A stretch of DNA of 64,000 nucleotides from Arcticibacter pallidicorallinus (GCF_003002875.1 NZ_PVTH01000001.1:1-64000), one strand, 5' to 3'; numbered from the stretch's first letter, positions 17,387 through 26,548 are shown. Translations and numbers: made by a program. The notes: generated from the sequence alone by a model not told the origin.

Positions 17387-17926
17387 TTGTTATACCTCTA
17401 CGTAAAAGCAATTCATATCATTTTCGTCATCTGCTGGATGGCAGGTCTTTTCTATATAGTGAGACTTTTCATTTACCATGTTGAAGCGAATGATAAATCA
17501 GAGGTAGAACGGAACATTTTGCATCCACAGTATGAACTGATGGAAAGCCGGTTATGGAATGTAATTACGACTCCCGCGATGGTGCTGAGCGTCCTCGCGG
17601 GGGCTTATATGTTTTACCTGAATCCCTATCTTTTGGAGATGAACTGGATGTGGGTCAAGATAGGATTCGTAATAGGATTGCTGGTTTATCATTTCATATG
17701 CCAGAGAATGATTCATCAGCTGAGAAAAGGTATCTTTAAGTGGACGTCTATGCAGTTGCGGATGTGGAATGAGGTCGCTACATTGCTGTTATTTGCGATC
17801 GTGTTTGTTGTTATCCTGAAAAGTGCGCTGAACTGGATCTACGGACTCGTCGGTTTGTTTCTCATCATGATCCTCCTGATGATCGGTATAAAGGCTTATA
17901 AGCGTTACCGGCTAAGGAAAGGATAA
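17387..17926 (+). CDS. hemJ: Protoporphyrinogen IX oxidase, HemJ type
   Basis: This is an integral membrane protein of 179 residues with about five hydrophobic segments. It has the HemJ signature near the N-terminus: His10 in KAIHIIFVICWMAGLFY followed by VRLFIYHVEA. A conserved lysine lies in MWVKIGF. HemJ oxidises protoporphyrinogen IX to protoporphyrin IX and replaces HemG or HemY. The start is TTG; no ATG is available upstream of the conserved histidine. It is the last heme gene of the cluster. Confidence 0.92.
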   Translation: MLYLYVKAIHIIFVICWMAGLFYIVRLFIYHVEANDKSEVERNILHPQYELMESRLWNVITTPAMVLSVLAGAYMFYLNPYLLEMNWMWVKIGFVIGLLVYHFICQRMIHQLRKGIFKWTSMQLRMWNEVATLLLFAIVFVVILKSALNWIYGLVGLFLIMILLMIGIKAYKRYRLRKG

Positions 17927-17952
17927 CCGCCATATAATTATACCATTCTTAA

Positions 17953-19080
17953 ATGAAAAAGATTATTCTGCTTGCCCTGCTCATAAATTTGCCGTGGTTA
18001 GTCAGTGCCCAGATAGCAAATGATAGTTTAGAGTATAGGATCCGTCCGGATAGTGCTAAAACAGGAGAACTTCATTTAAGCATCAATAATTTCAATTACC
18101 TCCGGAACTACGAGTTCTTTAGCAAGTTTCAGGATGGATATACCTTGTATGGTACCCAGCTGGAACCCCAGGTTGTTTATTACGCACATCCCCGTCTGGC
18201 CATTACCGCTGGTATTCACCTGCGAAAGGACTTTGGCGAAGAAGGGATATATAAAACCTACCCATTATTCAGTATCAAATATCAGCATAAGGGCCTGGCG
18301 CTAATTAATGGCGTGCTCGAAGGAAATATCCACCATCGCTTTATTGAGCCGGTGTTTGATATGGAAAGAAGGATCACCAATCCGGTCGAATATGGTACCC
18401 AGCTGCAAATTACAAAGCCGCGTCTTTTTGTAGACGCGTTCCTCAACTGGAATAAAATGATCTATAAGCCTTCTGCAGAACAAGAACAATTGTTCGCCGG
18501 AGGTTCCGCAGATATTACACTTTTTAAATCAGACAAAGCTATCCTGTCCATTCCCCTGCAGATACTGGCTTTCCATCAGGGAGGCCAGATTGACACAGTC
18601 GATGCGCCATTAAAAACCATCATCAACGGTGCAGCAGGATTCAAGCTCCAGTATTCGCTTGGCGGAACGTTCAGGTCGGTCTTTACGGAAAACTACCTCG
18701 TAGGATACACCGACAATTCCAGCACGCAACTGCAAACTTACGATAAAGGCAATGGCGTGTATCTTAATGCGGGACTTAAAAGCAAATATGGCGATTTGAT
18801 ATTCTCTTATTGGAATGCCGATTCGTACCTCTCTTCCGCCGGTATGCCTCTTTACCAATCTGTTTCTTATAAGATCGGCAATGAAGGATACAGCGAGAAG
18901 AACAGAGAACTTCTGATCGTCCGCTATGCCTATCAGAAAACGCTTATCCCCAACTTTTACCTCGACTTCCGGGTAGAACCCGTGTTCGACCTCGGTAGTA
19001 ATGCCTCCAAGTCTTTTGACTTCCATCACTCACTTTTCCTTGTTTATAAGCAAGAATTCAGGTTATTTAAAAGAAAATAG
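17953..19080 (+). CDS. Secreted, probable outer-membrane beta-barrel protein of unknown function
   Basis: This 375-residue protein has a clear signal peptide (MKKIILLALLINLPWLVSAQ). The mature part alternates polar and hydrophobic residues, with many aromatic residues at strand ends, and finishes in a strand near HHSLFLVYKQEFRLF. This is the pattern of an outer-membrane barrel. No named family was recognised. It follows hemJ by 26 nt on the same strand and may share the heme transcript, though nothing else links it to heme. Confidence 0.75.
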   Translation: MKKIILLALLINLPWLVSAQIANDSLEYRIRPDSAKTGELHLSINNFNYLRNYEFFSKFQDGYTLYGTQLEPQVVYYAHPRLAITAGIHLRKDFGEEGIYKTYPLFSIKYQHKGLALINGVLEGNIHHRFIEPVFDMERRITNPVEYGTQLQITKPRLFVDAFLNWNKMIYKPSAEQEQLFAGGSADITLFKSDKAILSIPLQILAFHQGGQIDTVDAPLKTIINGAAGFKLQYSLGGTFRSVFTENYLVGYTDNSSTQLQTYDKGNGVYLNAGLKSKYGDLIFSYWNADSYLSSAGMPLYQSVSYKIGNEGYSEKNRELLIVRYAYQKTLIPNFYLDFRVEPVFDLGSNASKSFDFHHSLFLVYKQEFRLFKRK

Positions 19081-19129
19081 ATTTTCATGCAACCTATGTT
19101 GCTAAAATTTCATCTACCTTCTGATTAAT

Positions 19130-19699
19130 ATGAATTCAAGTCGTAAAGTGCTCGTTGCCGATTTACTGGATGGATGCCGTAGGGGAGATTCTAAGACACA
19201 GGAACTTCTTTATAAGGTGCTTTCCAATAAGATGCTGGGTGTCTGTGCAAGATACGCCCGCAATAGCTACGAAGCAGAAGAAATGTTGCAGCTCGGATTC
19301 ATTAAAGTGTTCAGGAAAATAAACGACTTCAGAGAGGAAGGATCTTTTGAAGGATGGATACGGCGGGTCATGGTGAATACGGCAATAGAGGTTTACCGGA
19401 AAGAGCAGAAGTCGCTAGGCCTGGTTGACCTTAGTGATGTCCATGATGCTCCACAGCAGATGTTCGCTATGGACAGTCTCGAAGTGAAAGACCTGCTCGC
19501 CATGGTTCAGGAATTATCGGTCGGATATCGTCTGGTATTCAACCTGTATGCCATAGAGGGATATTCGCACAAGGAAATAGCGCAGCAATTGGGTATAACA
19601 GAAGGAGCATCAAAATCTCAACTGTCGAGAGCGCGTGCTGTACTGAGAGAAAAGTTATCAAGAATGGAGGCTAAGAAGTATGAAAGCAATGTCAGATGA
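19130..19699 (+). CDS. RNA polymerase sigma factor, ECF subfamily
   Basis: This 189-residue ECF sigma has region 2 with YARNSYEAEEMLQLGFIKVF and the GSFEGWIRRVMVNTAIEVYR segment. Region 4 has GYRLVFNLYAIEGYSHKEIAQQLGITEG, a clear helix-turn-helix. It is a different subgroup from the sigma factor at 7304-7855. It overlaps the next gene by 20 nt and is followed by a membrane protein and an outer-membrane-type protein, the same gene order as the first sigma cluster. Confidence 0.92.
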   Translation: MNSSRKVLVADLLDGCRRGDSKTQELLYKVLSNKMLGVCARYARNSYEAEEMLQLGFIKVFRKINDFREEGSFEGWIRRVMVNTAIEVYRKEQKSLGLVDLSDVHDAPQQMFAMDSLEVKDLLAMVQELSVGYRLVFNLYAIEGYSHKEIAQQLGITEGASKSQLSRARAVLREKLSRMEAKKYESNVR

Positions 19700-20435
19700 A
19701 GAAATAGATGAAATGTTCCGTCAGAAGCTGCGGTCGTATGAAGATACGCCTTCGGTTCAGGTGTGGAAGAATATCTCGGCTGAACTGAACCCAAAAAAGC
19801 AGAGCAACAGCGGCACTCCCCGCATTTGGATGGCAGCGGCAAGTTTTATTCTGCTTGCTTCTCTTGCACTGCTTTTATCACCCGGAAAGCCACCCGTAAA
19901 GCTACAGGCATCAAGGTCTATAGAGCCTAAGCCCCTTGAACATAAAGAAACCCCCAGAGCAGAGACGACTAAGTCCCACGAACCTAAAGGCATATTGTTT
20001 CTTGAACGTCTCGCATCGATGAAAATTGAGGGGGATAAGCAGGTGCAGGAGTATAAAAAAAGGGGCAGGGCAATTTCTGAAAATATCGCTCATATTAACG
20101 AAGTTCAGCAAACAGAAAGGGAGGTAGTAAGCGTCGCAGCAGCGCTCAGCCAGGTGGATGCACCTCAGATTCCTATAACTGAGGAGGTAAGCGTTGAGAA
20201 AGCATCGCCAGCCGTGGTTTTAGCTTTAGCCAAACAGGAAGAGGAAGACCCCGTAGCCCATAAAGGAAAAATAAAGTCACTGGGAGATATTGTCAACTTT
20301 GTGGTACGGCAGGTTGATCCCCGCAAGGAAAAGATAATTGAATTTACTAACCATGACGAAGGAAGCTCGGTTTCTTCCATAAATCTTGGCGTTCTTAAGA
20401 TAAAGACAAAACAAAACGAAGCTAAATTGAATTAA
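19680..20435 (+). CDS. Single-span membrane protein, putative anti-sigma partner
   Basis: This 251-residue protein has a cytoplasmic N-terminus starting MSDEEIDEMFRQKLRSYE, a single membrane segment near 47-66 (IWMAAASFILLASLALLL) and a long polar periplasmic part rich in Glu, Lys and Pro. The topology and its 20-nt overlap with the sigma gene suggest an anti-sigma factor or regulator. The N-terminal helix, with its FRQKL and VWKNIS segments, is a common element of Bacteroidota sigma-linked proteins. No zinc anti-sigma motif is seen. Confidence 0.72.
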   Translation: MKAMSDEEIDEMFRQKLRSYEDTPSVQVWKNISAELNPKKQSNSGTPRIWMAAASFILLASLALLLSPGKPPVKLQASRSIEPKPLEHKETPRAETTKSHEPKGILFLERLASMKIEGDKQVQEYKKRGRAISENIAHINEVQQTEREVVSVAAALSQVDAPQIPITEEVSVEKASPAVVLALAKQEEEDPVAHKGKIKSLGDIVNFVVRQVDPRKEKIIEFTNHDEGSSVSSINLGVLKIKTKQNEAKLN

Positions 20436-20447
20436 GGATACGATATT

Positions 20448-21269
20448 ATGAAGCAATTAATTTTCTCTCTCATCCTGATGGCGGGTTTTCAGTTTACCCA
20501 GGCTGCGGTCAACACCGATACATCGGCAGTATCCCCGGAAGCCGACTCCGCCGGCTCGGCTAAGAATAAAAGGACAAACGTCACCTTAACCTGGGGCAAG
20601 AATGAAAGGACCTCCAGTGATACCATTCGCACAAAGTCTAAAGCGCCGGGTGTGTCATTTGGCCTAACCTTGTCGCGCTTTGACCTGGGCTTTTCCAAGC
20701 TCGTCGACAATGGAAGTTTCACCTTATCCGATCAGAACAGCTTTCTGGACTACCACGGCTGGAAAACCAGCACCGTAGGCTTCGACGTTGTGCAGTTTGG
20801 ATATCGTTTTAATAGTAGCTTCAAGATATACTTGTCAGGGGGCTTTGACTGGACGCATATCCGTCTGCGGAGAGACATAACCATCCGTCAGGATGCTCCC
20901 GTTCTCCAATATGACGAGTCGGATATCGATTTTGACAAAAACAGATTCTCTTCGACGTATATACGCTTGCCTCTTTCCTTTGAATGGCGTTCTAAAGACA
21001 ATGATCGCGGCAAGAAGTTCCGGATTATCGCAGGACCTGACTTTGGCTTCCTGCTGAACGGTAAAGTGAAGCAGAAGAGTGATGAGAATGGAAAACAGAA
21101 ATTTAATGATAATTACCACTTTACCAAGTTCCGCTATGGAGGCTTCGCCCGTCTTGGATATGGTTCAACAGGTATCTTTGCCAAGTACTATCTCAATGAT
21201 ATGTTTGAGAATAGCCCGGCACAGGAGGGACTTCAGAATATGTCCTTCGGCGTAACCTTCGGGTTTTAA
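20448..21269 (+). CDS. Outer-membrane beta-barrel protein (PorT-like character)
   Basis: This 273-residue protein has a signal peptide (MKQLIFSLILMAGFQFTQA). A low-complexity Ser/Thr/Ala linker follows, then a beta-rich domain with strand-like segments such as FKIYLSGGFDWTHIRLR and FGGF-like ends. It finishes in NMSFGVTFGF, with the C-terminal aromatic typical of outer-membrane barrels. It is 12 nt behind the putative anti-sigma gene and closes this operon before a terminator. It may be the envelope sensor or the main target of the sigma system. Confidence 0.78.
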   Translation: MKQLIFSLILMAGFQFTQAAVNTDTSAVSPEADSAGSAKNKRTNVTLTWGKNERTSSDTIRTKSKAPGVSFGLTLSRFDLGFSKLVDNGSFTLSDQNSFLDYHGWKTSTVGFDVVQFGYRFNSSFKIYLSGGFDWTHIRLRRDITIRQDAPVLQYDESDIDFDKNRFSSTYIRLPLSFEWRSKDNDRGKKFRIIAGPDFGFLLNGKVKQKSDENGKQKFNDNYHFTKFRYGGFARLGYGSTGIFAKYYLNDMFENSPAQEGLQNMSFGVTFGF

Positions 21270-21329
21270 TACCGTACGCTCTTAATTTGTTATCTATTAA
21301 TTACACACTAGATAAATTCCGGTTAACCT

Positions 21330-21368
21330 AACCCTGCTTTCCGTAATATGGAACTGCAGGGTTTTTTA
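21330..21368 (+). terminator. Rho-independent terminator after the second sigma cluster
   Basis: An 8-bp stem (AACCCTGC / GCAGGGTT) with an 18-nt loop is followed by TTTTTATTT. It lies between the beta-barrel gene and the ABC ATPase gene. Confidence 0.75.
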
Positions 21369-21381
21369 TTTAATATTGTGC

Positions 21382-22371
21382 ATGAACAACCTGCCTGCTA
21401 TAGAACTAGAGCAAGTAACGAAGATATATCAGACTCAACCGCGTTCCGGGGTGGAATCAGTGAGCTTAAGCATTGAGAAAGGTACCATAAACGTAATTGC
21501 GGGCGCGAGTGGAAGTGGTAAGAGTACGCTGTTGAAACTTATAGCCGGACTGCTCACTCCTGACTCAGGAGAAATCAGATATCTGGGGAAACGGGTGCTT
21601 GGCCCAACCGAGAAGCTTATCCCCGGACATGAAGCCATGAAGGTTGTGGCCCAGGATTTTAATCTGAACATCTACGCCAAGGTCTACGATAACATCGCAG
21701 GACTTCTTTCCAATACCGATCTCAAAGGCAAACAGCGCAAGACGCTCGAGGTAATGGAGTTTCTCCGAATTGATCACCTCGCACAGAAGCGTGCTGTCGA
21801 TCTAAGCGGAGGCGAACAGCAACGGGTAGCGATTGCAAGGGCAATTATCACCGGACCCGAAGTACTGTTGCTTGATGAGCCCTTTAGTCAGGTAGACGCT
21901 ATGTTTAAAAATGAACTGAGGGCCGATATCCGCCGTATGGCTACCTATCTGGGGATAACAGTCGTCCTCGTGTCGCACGATCCCGTAGACGGTCTTTCTA
22001 TGGCCGATAAGATGATGATCATTAAAGATGGTAACCTGGTAGAGGAGGGGAGTCCGCATTCTCTCTATAACCGTCCAAAAGAATTGTATACGGCTACACT
22101 ACTCACTAACTGCAATGTATTAAGTGCAGATGAAGCCCGGGTCATTGGTATTCATACAAACAAGGATCAAGTGGTCATATATCCTGAATGGATCGATCTG
22201 GCTGAAGGCGGACAAGAATGGCGTGTAAAAGAGCGTCTTTTTAAGGGCTTCTATGAGGAAATTTTATTGGAGTACGAAGGAGTGGAGTTACGGGCATTGA
22301 ACACAGAGCCAGGCCTCTATAAGACTGATTCGATTATCAACTCCGGGATCCGCAAGTTCCGGGAATACTAG
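21382..22371 (+). CDS. ABC transporter ATP-binding protein
   Basis: This 329-residue ATPase has Walker A GASGSGKST at 41-49, a Q-loop in VVAQDFNL, the signature LSGGEQQRVAIARA from 141, Walker B VLLLDEPF with Asp165/Glu166, and the H-loop in VLVSHDP. About 90 residues after the ATPase core form an accessory TOBE-like domain, as in importers of the PotA/FbpC type. No permease or binding protein is adjacent, so the substrate is unknown. The ATG at 21382 is used; an in-frame TTG two codons earlier is unlikely. Confidence 0.9.
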   Translation: MNNLPAIELEQVTKIYQTQPRSGVESVSLSIEKGTINVIAGASGSGKSTLLKLIAGLLTPDSGEIRYLGKRVLGPTEKLIPGHEAMKVVAQDFNLNIYAKVYDNIAGLLSNTDLKGKQRKTLEVMEFLRIDHLAQKRAVDLSGGEQQRVAIARAIITGPEVLLLDEPFSQVDAMFKNELRADIRRMATYLGITVVLVSHDPVDGLSMADKMMIIKDGNLVEEGSPHSLYNRPKELYTATLLTNCNVLSADEARVIGIHTNKDQVVIYPEWIDLAEGGQEWRVKERLFKGFYEEILLEYEGVELRALNTEPGLYKTDSIINSGIRKFREY

Positions 22372-22380
22372 CTCCCGGAA
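22357..22380. other. Hairpin spanning the ABC gene stop codon
   Basis: A perfect 8-bp inverted repeat (TTCCGGGA / TCCCGGAA) has the TAG stop codon of the ABC gene inside its 8-nt loop. There is no T run on either side. It lies between convergent genes and may stabilise or end either transcript. Confidence 0.5.
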
Positions 22381-22436
22381 TTAGCAGTAGGCCCGAGCCA
22401 TACCCATACATCCGGGAAATCATGTACCATACCCAG

Positions 22437-23684
22437 CTATACCAGGTATTCAAATAACGTTTTATCCCGGTTAATCTCCTTATAGTCGAAGCGGTGCGCC
22501 TCCATCCGCTGTATCAAAGACGCATAATCATCGGCAGATTTTAATTCGATACCTACCAATGCCGGTCCGTACTCCCGCTGCGTTTTCTTGATAAACTCAA
22601 ATCGGGTGATATCATCAGTAGGGCCCAGTACGTTGTTGACGAACATTTTCAGAGCACCCGGACGCTGAGGAAAGCGCACAACAAAATAATGTTTTAAATT
22701 TTCATATAACAGCGACAACTCCTTGATCTCCTGCATACGTTCAATATCATTATTGCCCCCACTGATCACGCAGACTACTTTCTTACCCTTTATCTGTTCC
22801 TTACAGAAGTCGAGAGCCGCTACTGACAGCGCTCCTGCCGGCTCAGCAACAATGGCTTCCTGATTATACATCTGGAGGATGGTCGTGCATACTTTCCCTT
22901 CGGGAACCAGCAAAACCTGATCCACGGTATCCTTGCAAATGGCAAATGTTAATTCACCCATACGCTTTACAGCTGCACCATCTATGAACGAATTAACGGT
23001 TTCAAGAGTAACGGGACCTCCATTCTCGAGCGCTCTTGTCATAGAGGGTGCACCCAGAGGCTCAACACCAATGACGTTCAAGTCCGGACGCGCCTGCTTC
23101 AAATAACTGCCGGCACCGGCCGCCAATCCTCCTCCACCCATCGGAAAGAGCACAACCTCCACATCTTCCAGATCCTCGAGTATCTCCACACCAACCGTCC
23201 CCTGTCCCTCAATAATATGCCCATTATCGAAAGGAGGAATGAAGGTCATGTCATTAGCCTCCGTATACAAAAGTGCTTCCCGCAGGCAGTCGTCAAATGT
23301 GTCGCCCACCAAAATGATCTCCACCATCCCATCACCAAACATCCTCGTCTGATCAATCTTCTGTTTAGGCGTGATCTCCGGCATAAAGATCACTCCGCGC
23401 GTATTCAACTTGCGGCATGAAAATGCAACACCCTGAGCATGATTCCCTGCACTTGCACACACTACGCCCCGCGATAGTTGAGCAGCATTCAGCTGGACAA
23501 TCATGTTATACGCACCACGGAGCTTATATGAACGCACTACCTGCAAGTCCTCCCGCTTCAGGTAGATCTCAGCATCATATTTTGCAGAAAGCCGCGGGTT
23601 GAACTGTAAAGGTGTACGGTTGATAACTGACCTTAAACGTTCAGCAGCAGCCTTTGGATGGAGGGTGTAATCAGAATAAGACAT
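22437..23684 (-). CDS. ilvA: Threonine ammonia-lyase (threonine dehydratase)
   Basis: This PLP enzyme deaminates threonine to 2-oxobutyrate, the first committed step of isoleucine synthesis. The PLP lysine is Lys54 in SYKLRGAYN, and the phosphate-binding loop is near PMGGGGLAAG. The C-terminal part (from about 325) is a single ACT-like domain containing VVRFPQRPGALKMF. The one-domain form, 415 residues long, is shorter than the E. coli enzyme with two such domains. It lies downstream of the leu operon terminator and has its own promoter. Confidence 0.95.
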   Translation of the reverse strand: MSYSDYTLHPKAAAERLRSVINRTPLQFNPRLSAKYDAEIYLKREDLQVVRSYKLRGAYNMIVQLNAAQLSRGVVCASAGNHAQGVAFSCRKLNTRGVIFMPEITPKQKIDQTRMFGDGMVEIILVGDTFDDCLREALLYTEANDMTFIPPFDNGHIIEGQGTVGVEILEDLEDVEVVLFPMGGGGLAAGAGSYLKQARPDLNVIGVEPLGAPSMTRALENGGPVTLETVNSFIDGAAVKRMGELTFAICKDTVDQVLLVPEGKVCTTILQMYNQEAIVAEPAGALSVAALDFCKEQIKGKKVVCVISGGNNDIERMQEIKELSLLYENLKHYFVVRFPQRPGALKMFVNNVLGPTDDITRFEFIKKTQREYGPALVGIELKSADDYASLIQRMEAHRFDYKEINRDKTLFEYLV

Positions 23685-23709
23685 GGATCATCAAATAAGA
23701 GGGTCATTA

Positions 23710-23740
23710 CAAATCTAAGATTCTAAGTCTGATAAAAAAA
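23710..23740 (-). promoter_or_regulatory. Promoter of ilvA
   Basis: On the minus strand TAGATTTG (23710-23717) matches TAnnTTTG exactly, and TTTT lies 19 nt upstream (23737-23740). Transcription would start near 23704, giving a leader of about 20 nt for ilvA. The -33 region overlaps the T run of the upstream leu operon terminator. Confidence 0.65.
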
Positions 23741-23744
23741 GAAA

Positions 23745-23772
23745 GGCCGCTATCATATATCATGATGCGGCC
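23745..23772 (-). terminator. Rho-independent terminator of the ilv-leu operon
   Basis: On the minus strand a GGCCGC / GCGGCC stem continues through ATCAT / ATGAT around one bulged base and a 5-nt loop. It is followed by TTTCTTTTTTT. It ends the long ilvD-to-leuB transcript. Confidence 0.9.
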
Positions 23773-23859
23773 CCTCCCGAAATTTTAATATGTATCTCCA
23801 GATACCTTAATTGAAATCGCAATATTCGGATTGCGAAATATCAGGCAGTAAACAACAGC

Positions 23860-24921
23860 CTAGATATTTGCAGCCAACCAATCGCCTACTTCACTGGTTT
23901 TGTATGCCTTTTTATCTTTTCCGGAAAGATCTTCAGTAACTATACCTTCTGCCAATGATTTGTTGACAACAGATCTAATCAGCTCAGCCTCTTCTTTTAA
24001 ACCGAAGCCATCCTCAAACATCATCGCTGCAGATAGAACAGTCGCCAATGGATTCGCGATATCTTTGCCGGCAGCCTGTGGATAAGAACCGTGAATCGGC
24101 TCAAACAAAGAAGTATGCAGACCGATAGAAGACGAAGGCATCAGACCCATAGAACCTGAAATCACAGAAGCCTCATCAGTAAGAATATCACCGAATAAGT
24201 TCTCCGTAATAATCACGTCATATGAGCTTGGCCACTGTACCAAACGCATCGCAACAGCGTCGACAAACTCATAGCTTACCTCTACTTCTGGATAATCCTT
24301 TTCCATGTCCTGAACGGTTTCTCTCCATAGACGTGAAGACTCCAGGACATTTGCTTTATCCACACAGCAAAGCTTTTTGCTGCGGCTCATTGCCATTTCA
24401 AAACCAAGTTTTGCCAGTCTTTGAATCTCAGCTCTGGTATACGTACAGGTATCAAAAGCCGTGTTTCCATCGTCTTTCCGTCCTCTTTCTCCAAAGTAGA
24501 TACCACCTGTCAGCTCACGAAGAATAACCAGGTCGGTGCCTTCGATACGCTCTCTTTTCAACGGAGAGTTGTCAATCAAAGAAGGGAAGGTAAATGTAGG
24601 GCGAACATTGGCGAATAGGCCTAGCTTTTGGCGCATCTTCAAGAGTCCCTGCTCCGGACGTACCTTAGCCTTAGGATCATTGTCAAATCGCGGATGTCCG
24701 ATAGCACCGAACAGCACCGCGTCAGCAGCCATACATACTTCATGGGTCTCGTCAGGATAAGGTTCGCCAACAGCGTCAATCGCGGCAGCACCGGTAAGAG
24801 CCGATGTCCAGTTTACCTCATGATTAAATTTATTTGCAACGGCGTTCACAACTTTAACAGCCTGGTCTATGACCTCCGGACCTATTCCATCTCCTGCTAG
24901 AAGAGCGATATTTAATTTCAT
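23860..24921 (-). CDS. leuB: 3-isopropylmalate dehydrogenase
   Basis: This NAD-dependent enzyme oxidatively decarboxylates 3-isopropylmalate in leucine synthesis. It can also act on erythro-3-methylmalate in the citramalate route. Typical segments are ALLAGDGIGPEV at the N-terminus, RELTGGIYFGERG near 135-147, and the metal-binding ITENLFGDILTDEAS near 240-255. The length of 353 residues is normal. It is the last gene before the operon terminator and lies 37 nt after cimA. Confidence 0.96.
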   Translation of the reverse strand: MKLNIALLAGDGIGPEVIDQAVKVVNAVANKFNHEVNWTSALTGAAAIDAVGEPYPDETHEVCMAADAVLFGAIGHPRFDNDPKAKVRPEQGLLKMRQKLGLFANVRPTFTFPSLIDNSPLKRERIEGTDLVILRELTGGIYFGERGRKDDGNTAFDTCTYTRAEIQRLAKLGFEMAMSRSKKLCCVDKANVLESSRLWRETVQDMEKDYPEVEVSYEFVDAVAMRLVQWPSSYDVIITENLFGDILTDEASVISGSMGLMPSSSIGLHTSLFEPIHGSYPQAAGKDIANPLATVLSAAMMFEDGFGLKEEAELIRSVVNKSLAEGIVTEDLSGKDKKAYKTSEVGDWLAANI

Positions 24922-24958
24922 GCTTTTAGTACTATGTTTTGTTTGAATGATTATATGA

Positions 24959-26476
24959 TCAGATAATATTTAACATCTTTTGTGTTGCCTTGATCGCGCA
25001 AACGGTTTGATCAGAGTCCAAACCTCTGGTGATGAAAGTTTTATGAGAGGTCTCCCAGGTGATGATGGTTTCGCACAAGGCGTCTGAGTTACTACCAGGA
25101 GCGATCCTCACCGCGTAGTCAACCAAAGTAGGCAGAGTGAGATCCTTTGACTCATATACCTTCGCCAGTGCGTTCATAAACGCATCAAACTGTCCGTCTC
25201 CCTGAGCATGCTCCTCAAAGCTCTCGCCCTCTATGCGCACGGAGATCGTCGCCGAGGGTCTCAGTCCCTTTGAGTGCGTGAGCACATACGATTCCACTAT
25301 GACCTTATCTTCATACGTGTTACTATCCAGTACATCCGATATGATATACGGAAGATCCTCCGTAGTCACGGTTTCCTTTTTATCGCCCAGCTCAATAACA
25401 CGTTGAGTCACCTTTTTCAGATCCTCATCGTTCAGCTTCAGACCCAGCTCCTGCAGGTTTTTCGCAATGTTAGCTTTGCCGGAAGTCTTCCCAAGCGCAT
25501 ACTTCCGCTTTCTGCCGAAGCGCTCTGGTACCAGATCACTGCAATACAGGTTGTTCTTGTTGTCACCATCCGCATGTATTCCTGCGGTTTGTGTGAAAAC
25601 ATTCTCGCCAATGATCGGCTTATTCGCGGGGATTCTGATTCCGGAGAAGGTTTCTACCAGCTTGCTTACTTTATAGATGGAAGCTTCCTCGATTGACGTT
25701 TCAATGCCCGGAAGGAAGTCTTTGATCACCGCCACGGCGCTCGCAATTGACGCGTTTCCTGCCCTCTCGCCCATACCATTTACGGTCAGGTGCAAACCAT
25801 CCGCCCCGGCTTTTAATGCCTCGAGGATATTTGCATTTCCCAGGTCATAATCGTTATGAGCATGGAAGTCGAAATGAAACTGTGGGTACCGCACACGCAA
25901 CTCCGAAATGTAGCTGTAAGACTCAGTAGGAGAGAGTATACCCAGCGTATCAGGCAGCAGCACTCTTTTGATATTCTGAGTAGAGAGGAAGTCTAGAAAC
26001 TGCAGTACATATTCTCTGGAATTGCGCATCCCGTTGCTCCAATCCTCCAGATAAACATTGGTAATGATATTATGCTCCAGGCCCAGCTCAATCACCTCAT
26101 GGATATCATTAAAATGCTGTTCCGGAGTTTTCTTTAGCTGATAGGTGAGGTGGTTCAGAGAGCCTTTCGTAAGCAGGTTCTGCACGCAAACGCCGGCTTC
26201 AAGCATCCATTTGATCGATGCTCCCTTGTCCACAAAGGTCAAAACCTCAACTTTATCAATATAATTATTGGTTTTAGCCCAGGTCGATATCGCCTTCACT
26301 GCATCCAGTTCACCTGCTGATACGCGGGCCGAGGCTACCTCCACCCGGTCCACAGCGAGTTCTTCCAGCAAGAGCTGACAGATCGTAAGTTTTTCTGAAG
26401 TAGAAAAAGACACACCCGAGGTTTGTTCGCCATCCCGCAGCGTGGTGTCCATTATTTCTATTTTCCTTTTTTCCAT
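24959..26476 (-). CDS. cimA: (R)-citramalate synthase (CimA-like, LeuA superfamily)
   Basis: This TIM-barrel Claisen-condensing enzyme has the HMGL-like signature [10 protein letters not shown] near the start and the metal-binding HAHNDYD. A C-terminal LeuA-type regulatory domain follows, which binds a feedback effector. It differs strongly from the canonical LeuA two genes upstream. Segments such as VEVASARVS, NLLTKGSL, VYLEDWSNGMRNS and FTQTAGIHADGD match, from memory, the Leptospira citramalate synthase. That enzyme condenses pyruvate with acetyl-CoA and, with LeuCD and LeuB, yields 2-oxobutyrate. The ATG at 26476 is used because MEKRKIEIMDTTLRDG fits the family. The upstream TTG-started extension runs through an inverted repeat. 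A second isopropylmalate synthase is the alternative. Confidence 0.78.
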   Translation of the reverse strand: MEKRKIEIMDTTLRDGEQTSGVSFSTSEKLTICQLLLEELAVDRVEVASARVSAGELDAVKAISTWAKTNNYIDKVEVLTFVDKGASIKWMLEAGVCVQNLLTKGSLNHLTYQLKKTPEQHFNDIHEVIELGLEHNIITNVYLEDWSNGMRNSREYVLQFLDFLSTQNIKRVLLPDTLGILSPTESYSYISELRVRYPQFHFDFHAHNDYDLGNANILEALKAGADGLHLTVNGMGERAGNASIASAVAVIKDFLPGIETSIEEASIYKVSKLVETFSGIRIPANKPIIGENVFTQTAGIHADGDNKNNLYCSDLVPERFGRKRKYALGKTSGKANIAKNLQELGLKLNDEDLKKVTQRVIELGDKKETVTTEDLPYIISDVLDSNTYEDKVIVESYVLTHSKGLRPSATISVRIEGESFEEHAQGDGQFDAFMNALAKVYESKDLTLPTLVDYAVRIAPGSNSDALCETIITWETSHKTFITRGLDSDQTVCAIKATQKMLNII

Positions 26477-26514
26477 GTGATAGCTCGTTCGGTGGTCTAC
26501 ACCTTTGAATGCAT

Positions 26515-26548
26515 AAAAGCGTTTCGGCAAAGAATGCGAAACGCTTTT
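26515..26548 (-). promoter_or_regulatory. Perfect hairpin between leuD and cimA
   Basis: A perfect 12-bp inverted repeat (AAAAGCGTTTCG / CGAAACGCTTTT) has a 10-nt loop. On the coding strand it is followed by ATGCATTC, not a T run. It lies 28 nt after the leuD stop and 38 nt before the cimA start. It may be an mRNA-processing or stability element, or a weak terminator that lowers expression of the distal genes. Confidence 0.6.

Noticed and set aside
22382-22436. Gap between the ABC ATPase and ilvA as a hidden small gene
   Set aside because: Only 55 nt remain between convergent genes and no start codon with a usable frame is present.
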